From assembly GCA_003339415.1 (NCBI GenBank), contig PDHQ01000210.1, forward strand, positions 1 through 61,506: a stretch of 61,506 nucleotides of DNA, given 5' to 3'. A model generated the notes under the pieces. The model was not told the origin of the DNA, made no database searches, and saw nothing but the letters and a program-made list of their open reading frames with translations. Source of the stretch: Ophiocordyceps camponoti-saundersi (nom. inval.). Lineage: Eukaryota > Ascomycota > Sordariomycetes > Hypocreales > Ophiocordycipitaceae. Shown one piece after another: positions 1 to 14,381 of this stretch (within the stretch, counting starts at the first letter, position 1; every line of letters starts with the position of its first letter). Both the position numbers and the translations under genes were made by a program.

Positions 1-128
1 TTTATTTTATTTTATTTTATTTTATTTTATTTTATTTTATTTTATTTTATTTTATTTTATTTTATTTTATTTTATTTTATTTTATTTTATTTTATTTTAT
101 TTTATTTTATTTTATTTTATTTTATTTA
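1..128. repeat. (TTTTA)n microsatellite
   Basis: A nearly perfect pentanucleotide array, about 25 units, starts at the first base of the window and decays at about 125-128. No coding content. Because it touches the window edge its true length is unknown. The next dozen bases are plain AT-rich sequence before the gypsy LTR at 141. Confidence 0.95.
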
Positions 129-140
129 TAATTTAATTAA

Positions 141-462
141 TATTATATATTAATATTTATAAAAAAATTTTTAAAATATTTTATAATAATTTTTAAGTAT
201 TTTTAATTATATTTATATAATTTTTAAAAACTTTATTATTAAATTATTTAAAAAAACCTTAAAGGAAATTATTAAAAAATATAATTATTTCCTTATTAAG
301 ACTTTATTATACTCTCTCTTATACTTATTAATATATACCTTTATATATTTTATTAAAATTTTACTTATAAGAGTTTTTTTTTCTTTCTTTTTATTTTAGC
401 TTAGAATTTTAATTTATAATATTAATATTATTATTTACTTAATAAATTTTTAAGCTATAATA
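141..462 (+). repeat. 5' LTR of gypsy copy E-C
   Basis: This 322-bp segment is the reverse complement of the LTR at 2414-2739 and of the split LTR at 9965-9985 plus 47934-48240. Both termini read TA...TA, as expected when a canonical TG...CA LTR end suffers RIP. It is followed directly by the gag remnant on the plus strand, so it is the 5' LTR of the outermost gypsy element. The copies differ mainly by C/T and G/A changes. The partner 3' LTR of this copy is not in the window. Confidence 0.85.
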
Positions 463-2413
463 TTATTCTAAGCTTACTTTTTATTAGTAAGTAATTAAAA
501 AATATATATTTTACTTTTTTATTTTTATATAAAAAAAAGATTTTATATATAATTAAATTTATAATTAGCTTTAAAATATATATATATAAAGCTCTTAACT
601 AAACTTTTAAGTAATTAAAGAGATTTACTTTAAAAACGCTTAACTTTATAATAAAATAAAGTTTTAATAAAAATTAAATTATAATTATAGCTACTTTTTT
701 ATAAAATATAGCTAATATAATTATATTATAAAAGTAATAGATAAAGATAATATAATTATAAATATAAATTATAAAATTTTAAAGTTAATTAACTTTAAAA
801 AATTAAAACTTAAATATAAAAAGAATTTACTAAGAAATATTAACCGCGTTTAAAATAAATAAAAAAATATTTATCTTAACTAAAAAAGCTACTTAAGATA
901 TTTTTATATTAGTTACCTTAATAAAATAATTAAATTCCTTTTATTTAAATACCGTAAAAATTTATTATAAGAAAGTAAGTAAGTTTTTAAGTAAGAAAGA
1001 AAACTTTAACGCTTTCCTAATAAATTTAAAAAAGAAAATAAAACTTAATAAAGTAATTTTATAAAATATATAAAATAAGATAAATATTTTATTTTATATA
1101 TTAAAAGAAAAAGCTTATAAATATTTAGAAACTTAATATAATTTAGAAAAATACTTTTTTTTAAATTAGCTTAGATAGTTTAATATTTAAAGTCTACTTA
1201 TAAGAATTTAAATAAATTTATTAAAGTTATAAACTAGCTTTATAAACTAAATTTCTCCTTAACTAATAAATAGGAAATTTAAAAGTTCCTTACGAAGTTT
1301 AATTACCTTATAGCTAAGACTTAAGTTTTCTTAGCTTAAATTAAATATATATTTTAAAAGTATCTATCTACTAACCTTAACCTAAGCTTTTTATTAAAGC
1401 TAAAAAAACTTATATATAATATATAAAGAATTCTATTTATATATAAAAAACGCTATATTTTATTAAAAAAAGAATTTACTTATTAAAAAGCTATATAAAA
1501 AGCTTATTAGAATAATAAAATAATTTTAATAATATTAAGAACAAACTTAAATTATAACTATAATTATAACTTTATATTAAAAAAGCTAGCCTTTTAATAA
1601 AAATAAGAAAAAAGTTTATTAGGAAAATAATATTTATTATATTTATAAAAAAAAGTTATATAGTTAAGAATTACCTTAGTTAATAAGAAATTAAAAGAGT
1701 TTATAAAGTTTAAACGCCTTTACTTAACTTTATTTAATAAGATTATTTTAATTTAAGAAAAAAATAAAATTATTATAAAGCTTTTTAATAATCTTAAAAA
1801 TATTATATATAAAATAAAACATAAAAGAGTTATTTATTATTAATAATTAAATATAAGTTAATAATATTATTTTTTATACTTATTAAGGGACTAGTTAAAG
1901 GGATACTTATTTACTAAGCTATATATAATAATAATTATATATAATAAGCTTTTAGGGAAGCTATACTTTAGTATACTAAATAGCTATATATACTGCTTTT
2001 TCCTTTAAAGCTTATTTGCCTTCCTATTTAATAGTTCTTTTTATTTTAATTTATTTAATCTTTCCGCTATAAGCTTCTAAGCTAGATAATAATAGCTTTA
2101 TTATTTAATTATAAAGCTAATCTGTAAGTTTAATATTTAAGTTACTAACTTAAATATAATATAAGGGCTAGACTTTTATAATACCTTTACTTTATATAAT
2201 ATTAAAATAAACGCTTATTTTCTAATTAGTTATTATTTTATAAAATAAGTAATAAAGCGCTTAAGCACTAAGCTTATCCTTATCCGCATTATCCTTTTTA
2301 TAAATTTTTAAAGCTATTAAGCTAGCTTAGTTTATAAGTATCTAATAATTACTTTAGTAATTAATAAATAATATTTTCCTTAGAAGATTTACTAAATAAC
2401 TAACTATATTTAA
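463..2413 (+). pseudogene. gypsy E-C gag region, RIP-destroyed
   Basis: The segment lies just inside the 5' LTR. It matches, in reverse complement, about 8330-9964 (gag of copy E-B), which fixes it as the same element. Reading through TAA/TAG near 1000-1310 gives a Gag-like stretch with a helix-rich capsid feel (motifs such as LKEKAYKYLE and LEKYF). No start codon survives and every in-frame stop is of the CAA/CAG/TGG-derived kind. It ends at TTTAA (2409-2413), which recurs at 48241-48245 as the target duplication of E-B. Gag here is inferred from position and fold-like sequence, not from a conserved catalytic motif. Confidence 0.6.
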
Positions 2414-2739
2414 TATTATAGCTAAGCTATATTAAGTAAATAATAGTATTAGTATTATAAGTAAAGGGTCTAAGCTAAGGAGAAAAAAAAGAAAAGAGAG
2501 ATAAAGAAACTCTTATAAGTAAAATCTTAGTAAAATATATAAAGGTATATACTAGTAGAGATAAGAGAGGGCATAGTAAAGTCTTAATAAGAAAGCGATT
2601 ATATTTCCTAGTAATTTCCCTTAAAGTCTTAGGTAATTCTATAATAAGGCTTCTAAGGTTTATATAACTATAATTAAAAATTCTTAGAAATTATTATAAA
2701 ATATTTAAGAGATATTTTTATAAATATTAGCGTATAATA
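2414..2739 (-). repeat. 3' LTR of gypsy E-B
   Basis: A 326-bp LTR beginning TATTATAGCT and ending GCGTATAATA (plus-strand reading). Its partner is the split LTR at 9965-9985 and 47934-48240, and the reverse-orientation copy is 141-462. On the minus strand it is preceded by an AAGGGGTAA-like purine run (about 2740-2750), a plausible polypurine tract. Confidence 0.88.
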
Positions 2740-4480
2740 TTACCCCTTAATAAAAGTCTTAATATACTTATTAAACTTAATAATATTTACTATATAGAAA
2801 ATTACTTAAGGAAATTATAATATTATTTTAGTTATTATTTTTATAATTATAGTTTATTATAGTACTTTTAATTTAATATTAAAGATTAATAAGCAGGCTA
2901 GCGGTATTCGGGAAATAATTATAGAATTCTTTAAAAGCTATTAGTATATAGCGGAAATTCTTAATAAAGTATTATATTTTATTAAGGTTATAACTACGCT
3001 AATAAAACTAATACTTTAACTAATAGTATTATCTTATAATATAAAATTTAAGGATTTAGTTAACTTCTTATTTTAATATATTATTAATATTTTCTAGCTT
3101 AATAAGAGGTATTTTTTACCTAAGTAAAGGATTTATAATAGCTTTCTAAAAATAGTAAATATAAAATAGGTTTATTATTTAATAGTTATTTAGTAAGTTA
3201 AGGATATAACTAAAGCTTTATTTTTTAATAATTATAAAAGGTCCTAACTATTATATATTAAAGCGTATTATAAGTATAGTTATAAAGAAACCTTTACGGC
3301 TAAGGAATACTTTATTATTAATTATAAAATCTGCTAAGTAGCGCCTTTTATTAGCTTATACTTTTTACCTATTATATATTTTCTTAGCCGCGGCTTATAC
3401 TTATTATTATACTTTTTATACTTAAGCGATAAGCTTATAAGCTATAATAATAAAGCTTAAGGCGTTTAAGAAGTCTTAAGGGCTAGGGACTAAAAGAGGG
3501 TTTTATATATTCTTTCTAAAAATAACTATAAATAGCGCTATATTAATTAATATATATTAAAAGGGGGTTTTATATATTCTTTCTAAAAATAATTATAAAT
3601 AGCGCTATATTAATTAATATATATTAAAAGAGGTTATATATAAAGTCTAATATAAAAAGGAAAATATTTTTATTATTTTAATATTTACTTATATAAAATT
3701 ATAGCTTTTAGTTTAGGTATTAATTAATTCTTTTTATATTTTATTATATTTAAAAGTAAAGGGCGCTATTATAATAATACTTAATATTAATTAACTAGTT
3801 AATTCCGCTAAGAATTCTTAAGATAAATAAGTTAATATTATATATAATTTATATATTTAATATACTAAAAAGATAATAAAAATATTAAAAATAGTATTTT
3901 ATAAGTACCTTAGCTATATTATTCTTTTTACTTAATAATATAGCGATAATCTTACTTAGCTTATAAATAAAAGTTTAAATATAATTATATCTAAAGCGGT
4001 TTTTTAATATTATTATTTTATTATAAGTAATATATTCTAATATAAAAGTTAGAATAAGTAAAAAGTATAGTAAACTTAAAGTTTTATTTTATAATATTTT
4101 ATTCCTTTAATATTTATAATAACTATAAATATACTAGCGGATATTTTCTACTATCTTAAGCTAGTAATAACTTTACTAAAATATATAAATAATCTTATTT
4201 TATTTATTATAAGCGAAAATAGCTAGCTTATATATACTTTAAATTAAGGTAATATAAAGGAAGAATTACTTTTAGCTATTTTACTAAGGAATTATAAGGA
4301 GATTATTATAAAATCTAAAGTTCTAGCTTATATTTTTTTCTTAAATTAATTATACTAACATAGCCTTAAATAAAATAGCGTTTTTTATAAGGTGGATTAA
4401 AGTAATTATAAGAGTTAAGGTTATAACTTTAAATTTAAAGCTTTTAGAGGAAATTATTATAGGTATCCTTTCTTTCTTTT
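2740..4480 (-). pseudogene. gypsy E-B pol, integrase interval
   Basis: This is the part of E-B between the RNase H remnant and the 3' LTR, where the integrase of a Ty3/gypsy pol is expected. I did not find convincing HHCC or D,D35E residues by eye: RIP replaces Cys and His by Tyr, and the AT content is extreme. The call rests on position. A 67-bp tandem duplication (3492-3633) lies inside it. Confidence 0.45.
3492..3633. repeat. 67-bp tandem duplication
   Basis: A unit starting AAAAGRGGGTTTTATATATT occurs at 3492 and again at 3559, with the first bases of a third unit at 3626. The two full units differ at only a few transition positions. It is probably a local slippage or unequal-exchange duplication inside the E-B pol remnant. 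Confidence 0.9.
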
Positions 4481-5021
4481 TATAAGCTTTTATAATTAGG
4501 AGCTTAGCTATTTTATATAAAAAAGCGTCGGTAGCTATATTTAGTTAATATAGGAAATATATTTTAAATTAGTTAAGGAAATTAGATTATTAAACTTAGC
4601 GGATAAAAAGTAATCTTTTTATTATAAAATAAATTAAAGCTTTATAAATTATAATTATATTAAATTTCTAACTAAGTAATTCTAAGTAAAAATATTTCAA
4701 GCTTTATATAATAATAAGGAGTTTATAGTCTTAAATTAAGTAAGTATATTTAGCTAAGTTTATTATTTTTAAAAAAAAGCTTATTAATTTTTATATTTAG
4801 TCTTTTTATTATTATTAAAGTATATTAGCGGTAATATCTTAGGAGGCGTTAGTTTTAAAGCGTATTAGGAGTTTTAAGCAGGAAAAAGTAAGTATTAAAG
4901 CTTATATAGCTAGTTTCTTTATCTTATTAAAAGCCTCTTTTTACTTTAGTTTAAGTTTAAAAGTAATATCTTTTTTAAAAAGCGGTTTAGAAGCTTAATA
5001 GTAATATTAATATAATAATAA
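4480..5021 (-). pseudogene. gypsy E-B RNase H domain
   Basis: Read on the minus strand with stops treated as mutated Gln or Trp, this gives the characteristic RT-RNase H junction of Ty3/gypsy: a KKDITF-like stretch, then QKEAF, an IRFKTNAS motif (family consensus LxTDAS with the catalytic Asp), and a KYTYLIQDYKLL-like stretch matching the family's NYxxxxKELLA region. The catalytic Asp codon has become Asn, the expected RIP change. It is separated from the RT by the T1 insertion. Confidence 0.78.
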
Positions 5022-6892
5022 ATAATATAACTTTTATATATTTTACGGACTCCGCGCTAATAATAACGTAGATACGAACTTCTTATTTTTATATTATAAG
5101 CGGACTCCGCTCCTTTTATTACTTTATAATAATAGCTAGCTATACTTAAAATAACTTTAAGGGGGAGGGCGATATTATATAAGTTAATTATAACCGCGAA
5201 ATTTTTTTACTTTAAATATAACTTTACTCTAAATTATAATAATCTTAAATTTAAAAATTTATTATATTTATTACCTTATTAAAAGCTAAAGTAAATATTA
5301 ATAAGATTATTTTAAAAAACGCTTTTATTTTTATATAAGTAATTATTAAATAAGTAATAAAGTCTAAGAGGGTCCGGGGAGGCGCCCCCCTTACTTTAAT
5401 TTTATTAGTTAATAATATTTTCTTAGCTATTATAGCTATAGTTTCCTTTTTTTTTATAGCTTTAAGGGGAGTAAAACTCCCTTAATATAAGCTATAATTA
5501 TAGCTAAAGCGCTAAAGAAGATTATTAAAAAGTAAGTTTCTAAGTAATATAAGTAATAGCTTATAATTTATTTTAATTTTATAGCTACTCCGCTTTAAAT
5601 TTAAAGCTTTAAAGTAATTATAATAAATATTAATTATAAATTTTATAAATAAGGCTAAGCTTTTATAATAAGGAAACTATTTAGCGGCGGTATTATAATA
5701 ATATTCTAAGGTATTATTTATAAGCTTTAGTCTAATTTAAAATAGCTTTATATTACTTTTAGAAAAAAGGTACGCTTAATTAGTAAAGGTTATACTCTTA
5801 TTATATAAAAAATATTAGCGTAAGCCTTATAATAAAATAATAAGGAAGCTTTTTAGAAAAAAATTAAGTTATTAAATAAAGTTTTAAAAATATATTTATA
5901 TACGAGAAGATATTATTTTAAAACTTAGCGGAGTTTCTTAATAATTACTATTAATAGTATAATAAATATAAATTAAATTTATAATAAAAATATAATAATA
6001 TAAGCGGAGATTTTTAACGCTAAATTATATATATTAAAAATTTAACTTTAGTAATATTTTAAATATTATTAATTTAAATATATTATTAAATATTATATAA
6101 TAAAGCTATAATATAATAAATATTTTACCGCTTTATATATAAAAGGTAAGTTTACTTACCTTAAAGCTTATAAAAAAAGATTATATTATTACCTTTTTTA
6201 TTAAAAATTTTACCTTAAGTAAAATTAACTTTACTTTAAAATAAGAGCGGTATAGGACTAAGTAAAGGAAGCGTATATTACTTAACTTTAAAGTTTTATA
6301 GACCGGATTTTTATATATATTATATTTCCTCCCTTTTTAGCGCTAACTAGAAACTAATAATAGCTAGGGCGGAAACGTTAAAAAGTAAATATAATAATAC
6401 CCCTTTTTCTAACTTTAATTTTATATTTTTTTATAGCTTTATTATAATAATTTAGCTATATTTTAAAATTAGCTATTATTAAGTTTATTATAAAATAGTA
6501 AAATTTTTATATATACTTAAGTTATATTAATAAAGCTTTAACTAATTAGATTATTAAACTTATTTTAATTAAATATAGAAATTTAATTTATAGTAATAAT
6601 AATAGCTAGGAAAATAAGTAAGCTATATAAACTTTATACTAAACTTAGTTTATATATATTTTTATTACCGTAAAGTTTACTTTAGGGGAAATATTAGCTT
6701 TTAAATTATTAGTTAATACTTAACTTATTAAATATATAAAATACCGGGTATAGGCGGGGTCTAACCTAAAGCTAAGGTAACGCTTAAAGAGAGGGTTTTA
6801 CTCTAAGTTTTTTAGTTTTTCCCTTTTTTAAAATATATATAAGATAGTTTTAAGCTATATAAAATATATTAGCGTATAAATATTATTATTAT
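5022..6892 (+). mobile_element. T1, ORF1-only LINE-like element
   Basis: One of seven related copies of about 1.86 kb. It starts with the family end TTTTATATATTTTACGGACT and ends ...TTAGCGTATAAATATTATTATTA, a trinucleotide tail. AATATAATAATAA occurs on both sides (5009-5021 and 6893-6905) as a probable target duplication, though low complexity weakens that. The plus strand carries the family's Gag-like ORF1 (about 5.2-6.39 kb). No terminal inverted repeats are seen, so it is not a cut-and-paste element. It splits E-B between RT and RNase H. Confidence 0.82.
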
Positions 6893-7660
6893 AATATAAT
6901 AATAAGATATTTAAATAAAGTTATAAAGTTTTATAAATAAGTAAATAGCCTTATAATTATAAAAATCTTTAAACTTTTAATTTTAAATAGCTTATATTTT
7001 ATAAAAGTTTACGCTTATTTTTTAACTTATATATAATATTATATTAAAGTAATTAATTTTTATAATATTAAACTTTAATTCTTAGATATCCTTTTATAAG
7101 TTTACTTAATATAAGCGCTAAATTATTTCTTAATATTTCTTTTTATATTTCTTTTCTTTGCTATTTAAGTAAATTAATATATTATTAATATATATACTTA
7201 TATAATAATTAAAAAGATTATAAAGTTAAGTATTAATTAAGTTTTAAAATTAAGCTAGCCTTACCTTAAGGCTAAATAGAAAAATAAGCTAGCGGAATAT
7301 ATTAAACTTTATATAGAAAGCTATAAGGTATTTAAAGTTAGGGTTAAGATAAAGATAATAAAACGCTTAAATAATATTAATTTTTAAGAACTATTTCGCC
7401 TTTTAAAAGCTAAATATTATACTTTTTAAAAAAGGAGTAAGTAAGATTTAACTTTTTAAATAATTATTTATTTATCTATAATTAATATAAAAATACTAAG
7501 CTATTAAGTATAACTTTAGCGCGAAAAAAATAAAGGCGGTATAAGGGCTAGTATTTAGCTTAATAAACTTAATTTTAAATAAATAGTTAATAGTTTCCTT
7601 TTCTAAAAGTAAGTATTTTATAAGCGTCTTATAAGAAAGAGGTTTTACTAAGCTTAGGGG
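6893..7660 (-). pseudogene. gypsy E-B reverse transcriptase
   Basis: The minus strand, read through RIP stops, gives a clear Ty3/gypsy RT: INYRQINN (family VDYRxLN), a KINIIQAFYYL block (family TKLDLxxAYHxI), a FRQLIFLFSLKVRLAQFQ block (family FEYLVMPFGLTNAPATFQ), then YINNILIYLNSKE for the active-site YxDDILIFS box at 7178-7192. Both catalytic Asp codons now read Asn. Alignment with copy E-C (50770-51243) stops inside this same box because LINE N is inserted there. Confidence 0.88.
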
Positions 7661-9964
7661 CTTTTTAAGTTTTAAGGTAATATTATAGCTAAGTTATAAA
7701 TTAATAAAGTATAAGCTTCCTTTTTACTAAAAAATCCTTTAAGATATATAAAGGCTAGGGGAATTATATTATATATAGAAGTAATATATTTAAGCTTTTC
7801 TCCTTAAAAGAATAAGATTTCCTATTTTATATATATATAGCTAGCTAAGCTTAGCTTTATAATTATAGTTAAGTTATTATTATTATTATTTTTTAGTTTT
7901 ATAAGGGTTATAAATATTAGCAAGGTTATCTTTTCTTATTATATATAGTAAAGGCCTTATTATATTTAGCGAATAAGCTACCTTCTTAAAATATCTTTAT
8001 TTATATTATTAGTTTCTTAGTTATTTTAAGTTAAGGTTTAAGCTAGCTTTTTTTCTTTATAAGCTATATAAAGTCTTTTTTCCTTTATAAATATTAAAAA
8101 ATCTAGTACTTACGCTTATTCTAATAAAAAAAGCAGTTCCGGTATTTAGCGTTCGCTTAAATAGCTAGATTTAGATTTCTAGTAAAAAGGGGCTTCTCCG
8201 ATAATAAAATTAAGGGTAAATATTTAGTAAGGGCGGGTAAGTTATTTAGCTAAACTAGCTTCTAAGCTATATAGTTAAGTAATAATCTTTTCTTTACTAT
8301 TTAAAATAAGCTAATAAAGAGATCTTAAGCATAGTTAATTACTTAGTAGATTTCTTAAGAAAAATATTATTTATTAATTACTAAGGTAATAATTAAATAC
8401 TTATAAACTAAGCTAGCTTAATAGCTTTAAAAATTAATAAAAGGAATAGGATAAATAAATATAAGCTTAGCGCTTAAGCGCTTTATTACTTACTTTATAA
8501 AATAATAGCTAACTAAGAGATAGGCGTCTATTCTAATATTATATAAAGTAAAGGTATAAAAAGTAATATTATTAACTTAAACTTAACTATTAATAGTAAA
8601 TAACTCTCTTATTTTTCGTTCTATATATAATATTTTTAAAACTATTAAGAAGCCTTATAATAGTTTTACTCTTTTCCTAAATTAAAGTTATCTAATTAAA
8701 TAAAATTAGGTAAAGGCGTTAAAACTTTACGAACTCTTTTTATCTTTTATTAGTTAAGGTAGTTTTTAGCTATATAGCTTTTTTTTATAAATAAAATAAG
8801 TATTATTTTTCTAAAAAACTTTCTTTATATTTTTACTTAGGGGCTAGCCCTTTTAATATAAAGTTATAGTTATAGTTTTTTTTCTATAATATTAAAATAG
8901 TTTTATTACCTTAATAAGCTTTTTAAGTAGCTTTTTAGTAAGTAAATTCCTTCTTCTAGCAGAATATAGCGTTTTTTATATATTTATAAAGTTTTTTATA
9001 TATTATATATAAGTTTTTAGCCTTTATAAAAAAGCTTAAATTAAGGTTAGCGGGTAAATAATATTAAAGTATATACTTAATCTAAGCTAAAAAAACTTAG
9101 GTCTTAGCTATAAGGTAGTTAAACTTAGTAAGAAACTTTTAAATTTTCTATTTACTAATTAAGGAGAAGTTTAGTTTATAAAGTTAGTTTATAGCTTTAG
9201 TAAATTTATTTAGATTTTTATAAGTAGACTTTAAGTATTAAACTATTTTAGCTAATTTAGAAAAAAAGCGTTTTTTTAAATTATACTAAATTTCTAATAA
9301 TCTATAAGCTTTTTTTAAAGTATAAAATAGAATATTTATCTTATTTTATTTATTATAGAAAGTTATTTTATTAAACCTTATTTTATTTTTTAAGTTTATA
9401 AAAAATATTAAAATCCTCCTTTTTACTTAAGAATTTACTTACCTCCTTATAGTAAATTTTCGCGGTATTTAAATAAAAAAGCTTTAGCTATTTTACTAAA
9501 GTAATTAGTATAAAGGTATTTTAAGCGGCTTTTTTAATTAAGATAAATAATTTTTTCTTTATTCTAAACGCGGTTAATATTTTTTTTAATAAGTTTTTTT
9601 TATATTTAAGTTTTAATTTTTTTAAATTAACTAACTTTAAAGCTTTATAATTTACGCTTATAATTATATTACCTATATACGCTACTTTTATAATATAGTT
9701 ATATTAGCTATATTTTAAAAAAGATAGCTATAGTTATAAGTTAGTTTTTACTAAAATGTTAAAACTTTATTTTATTATAAAGTTTAGCGTCTTTAAAGCA
9801 AGTCTTTTTATTTACTTAAAAGTTTAATTAAGGGCTTTATATATATATTTTAAAGCTAGTTATAATTATAATTATATATAAAATCTTTTCTATTTTATAT
9901 AAAAATATAAAAGTAAAGTATATATTTTTTAATCGCTTACTAGTAAAGAGTAAACTTAGAATAA
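7661..9964 (-). pseudogene. gypsy E-B gag (and probable protease) region
   Basis: This is the reverse complement of E-C 463-2413 (right part) and of 48246-48909 (left part). It lies between the 5' LTR and the RT, so it should hold gag and protease. A few CA/TG dinucleotides survive (for example near 8147 and 9759). No protease DS/TG motif was pinned down. Confidence 0.6.
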
Positions 9965-9985
9965 TATTATAGCTAAGCTATATTA
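9965..9985 (-). repeat. 5' LTR of E-B, first 21 bp (split)
   Basis: TATTATAGCTAAGCTATATTA is the terminus of the E-B LTR, cut off by insertion of LINE L2. The rest of this LTR resumes at 47934. AGCTAAGCTATATTA (9971-9985) recurs as AGCTAGGCTATATTA at 47919-47933: a 15-bp TSD with one transition. This junction links the two ends of a 38-kb insertion. Confidence 0.85.
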
Positions 9986-10890
9986 TTATTATTTATATAC
10001 TAGGGGCCTTTATAATATCTAAAGCTTTTATAATATATTAAATAGGAAAAATCCTCTAAAATAAAATAAAACCCCCTAACTATAAAAAGAAAAGCTTACT
10101 ATACGCTTATATAAAAATATAGCGGTAGCTAATAGCGGTATAATATAATAAGCTTATTACTTAGGGGTAATCTCGGATAATATAAAAAAATAAGGTAAAG
10201 AGGGGAGTACGGAGAAAGGAAAGTTTATAAGGTATAAGGCGGAAGGAGGGGCGGGGCGGTATAGTGTAGCGCGGGGCGGTATAGGGCGGTGCGGGGCGGT
10301 GCAGGGCGGTGCGGGGCGGTACGGGGCGGTATAAAGTAAGGCGGTATAAGGCGAGGCGGAGGAAAGAAAGTCTAAAAGGGGGTAAGGTAAAATAGTAAGG
10401 TAGCCGCTTTATTATTTATTAATAATTAAAAGGGGGGGGCTATATTTTTTTCTTTTTTACCTCTCTTTTCTTTTCTTTTTTTTTCTTTTTATTATTTTTA
10501 GAAAAAAGTATATTTCTAATCCCCTTTTTTAACTTTTCTTTTTAACTTTTATAATAAATAGAAAATAAAAAAGTTTTACAGCTATATTAATAAAATAATA
10601 ATAATATATATATTTAAGATTATCTATAATAAGCTTTATAACCTCCTTTATATTATATATATAGCTTAGCTAGCTAATTATAAAATTTTATATTAAAAAT
10701 AATAAGGTAAATAATATTATATAGTATTAATTATATATAAAGCTAATAAAATATATAAGCTTATAATTAATTAATTATTATAATTATATTAAGGCTTAAT
10801 ATAAATATTAAAAAGTAAATAATATTAAAAGTTAATAGTAAAGTTAAAGTTAAAGCTTAAAATACTAACTAAGTTATAAATATATTTAAC
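9986..10890 (-). other. L2 3' end and 3' untranslated region
   Basis: Collinear with L1 14382-15245. On the sense (minus) strand it ends ...CCCCTAGTATATAAATAATAA, the tail of the LINE. It holds the G-rich decamer minisatellite (10251-10330) and no convincing reading frame. It stops abruptly at 10890, where LTR element M is inserted; L2 resumes at 25619. Confidence 0.75.
10251..10330. repeat. GCGGGGCGGT decamer minisatellite (L2)
   Basis: About eight 10-bp units, one degenerate (10261-10270), form the most GC-rich run of the L2 copy. L1 carries a shorter version at about 14658-14705. The plus strand is G-rich with GGGG/GG runs and could fold into G-quadruplexes. Its lack of CpA and TpG makes it a poor RIP target, which may explain its survival. 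Confidence 0.85.
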
Positions 10891-11140
10891 TATAAAAATC
10901 TTATACTTTTTAATATTTATAAAAAGCTAACTCTATTAATATAAAGTAACTTAAGAGGTTCTAAAATATATATAATATATATACTTAAGGTTATAGTTTA
11001 TATATAGCCCGCGCCCGTCCCGCGCGCGGCGCTAACTAATTATATATACTTATATATACCCCGCGCTCGTTATATATATAGACTTAACTAAGCACCCCTT
11101 ATATAACTTAGCTATTTAAGCGTAGCCCGAATCCCTTATA
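10891..11140. repeat. LTR of element M, left copy
   Basis: A 250-bp repeat starting TATAAAAATCTTATA and ending ATCCCTTATA, paired with 25369-25618. It includes a GC-rich core (around 11008-11030) that is better preserved than its surroundings. The purine-rich GCGGCGGGG just inside (about 11144-11152, minus strand) could be a polypurine tract if the element reads on the minus strand; this is speculative. Confidence 0.75.
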
Positions 11141-13297
<2,157 letters not shown>

Positions 13298-14369
13298 TAT
13301 TTACCTTTAAAGTAATTAAGCTTTTTAAATAAATAATTAAATTATATATAAATAAGGTTAAGTTATATAAAGTTACTAATTTAAAACTATTTTATAAGTT
13401 AGCGAGACTTATTTAAGGAGTCCTATTACCGCTATTAAGCTTAAGCGATAAAAGCTTATATTAGTTTAATATTATTATAAAGGAAATAAGTAAACGCTAT
13501 AGCTTAAGGGCGGCCGCCTCTACTAGCTAGTTAAGAAAGGTAATATTAAAGCTATAAAATAAGCAGTTAGGACTAATATTTATTATAAATAAGTTTTAAT
13601 TATTTAAAGTAAGCTAGTAAATAAGTAGGTAGCGCGGCTAATTAAACTATAAAAAAGAGATTATATAATAAAGAATAGCTTATACTTTTTAATTTATATA
13701 CTTTATATTTTTATTAGTTTAGGGGTAATATATTATAGAAAGTAACTTATTAACTTTAGTAAGATAATAAAAAGTAAATTAAAAAAAGCTTATTTAATTA
13801 AAACTATAATTAGAAATTAACTTATAAAGAAAGCTATAAAACTACTACTAGTACTAAATAAAGCGCTTAATATATTACTTAATATTTATAAATATTATAG
13901 CTTTAAGCTAAATATATTTTAATAAGCGATTTATAGTAACTATTAGGAAATAAGACTAGGATTTTAAAATAGCGGGCAGCTTAGTTATAAAGTTTATAAA
14001 AAGGGTTATTTAAAACTATTTAAAACTATTTAAAAAGAGGTAGTAGCTAAAGTAGCTTTTAATAGCGCTAATAATTAAAGTAATCTTCGTAATAATAATA
14101 ATTATAAATAAAATATACTATATTTATAAATATACTATTTTAATAAAACTTATATTAAAGAAATATAAAAGTAATATTCTTATTAAAATATTATATTATA
14201 AAGGAGTTATAAGTTTATTAGATAAATATAATAGTTAAGAGTTCTTACTTAAAAACTTAGAGATAGCTTTAAAATTATAGCTATTTATAAGTAAAGATAA
14301 AATAGTCCGTAACTTATTTATAAATACTTACTTTTAGCGAAAACTTCTAAATACCTAATTAAACTACTT
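13298..14369 (+). pseudogene. Coding-like remnant in M, unknown product
   Basis: One plus-strand frame stays readable for about 350 codons if TAA/TAG are treated as mutated Gln or Trp. It has a Lys/Ile/Leu-rich composition and ends shortly before the L1 insertion. No family was recognised. Strand assignment is weak: in RIP-mutated DNA the antisense of a true gene can also look open, as I verified for L1. It probably belonged to the same internal region as 21632-24610 before L1 inserted. Confidence 0.3.
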
Positions 14370-14381
14370 AATAGTATATAT

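Noticed and set aside
5022..6892. T elements as DNA transposons or MITEs
   Set aside because: No terminal inverted repeats, variable 11-17 bp target duplications, a trinucleotide tail at one end and a LINE Gag all indicate target-primed retrotransposition.
463..9964. Large inverted repeat (463-2413 against about 8330-9964) that could be a foldback or palindromic element
   Set aside because: It is explained by two gypsy copies of the same family in opposite orientation, each with its own LTRs and with a TSD at 2409-2413 and 48241-48245.
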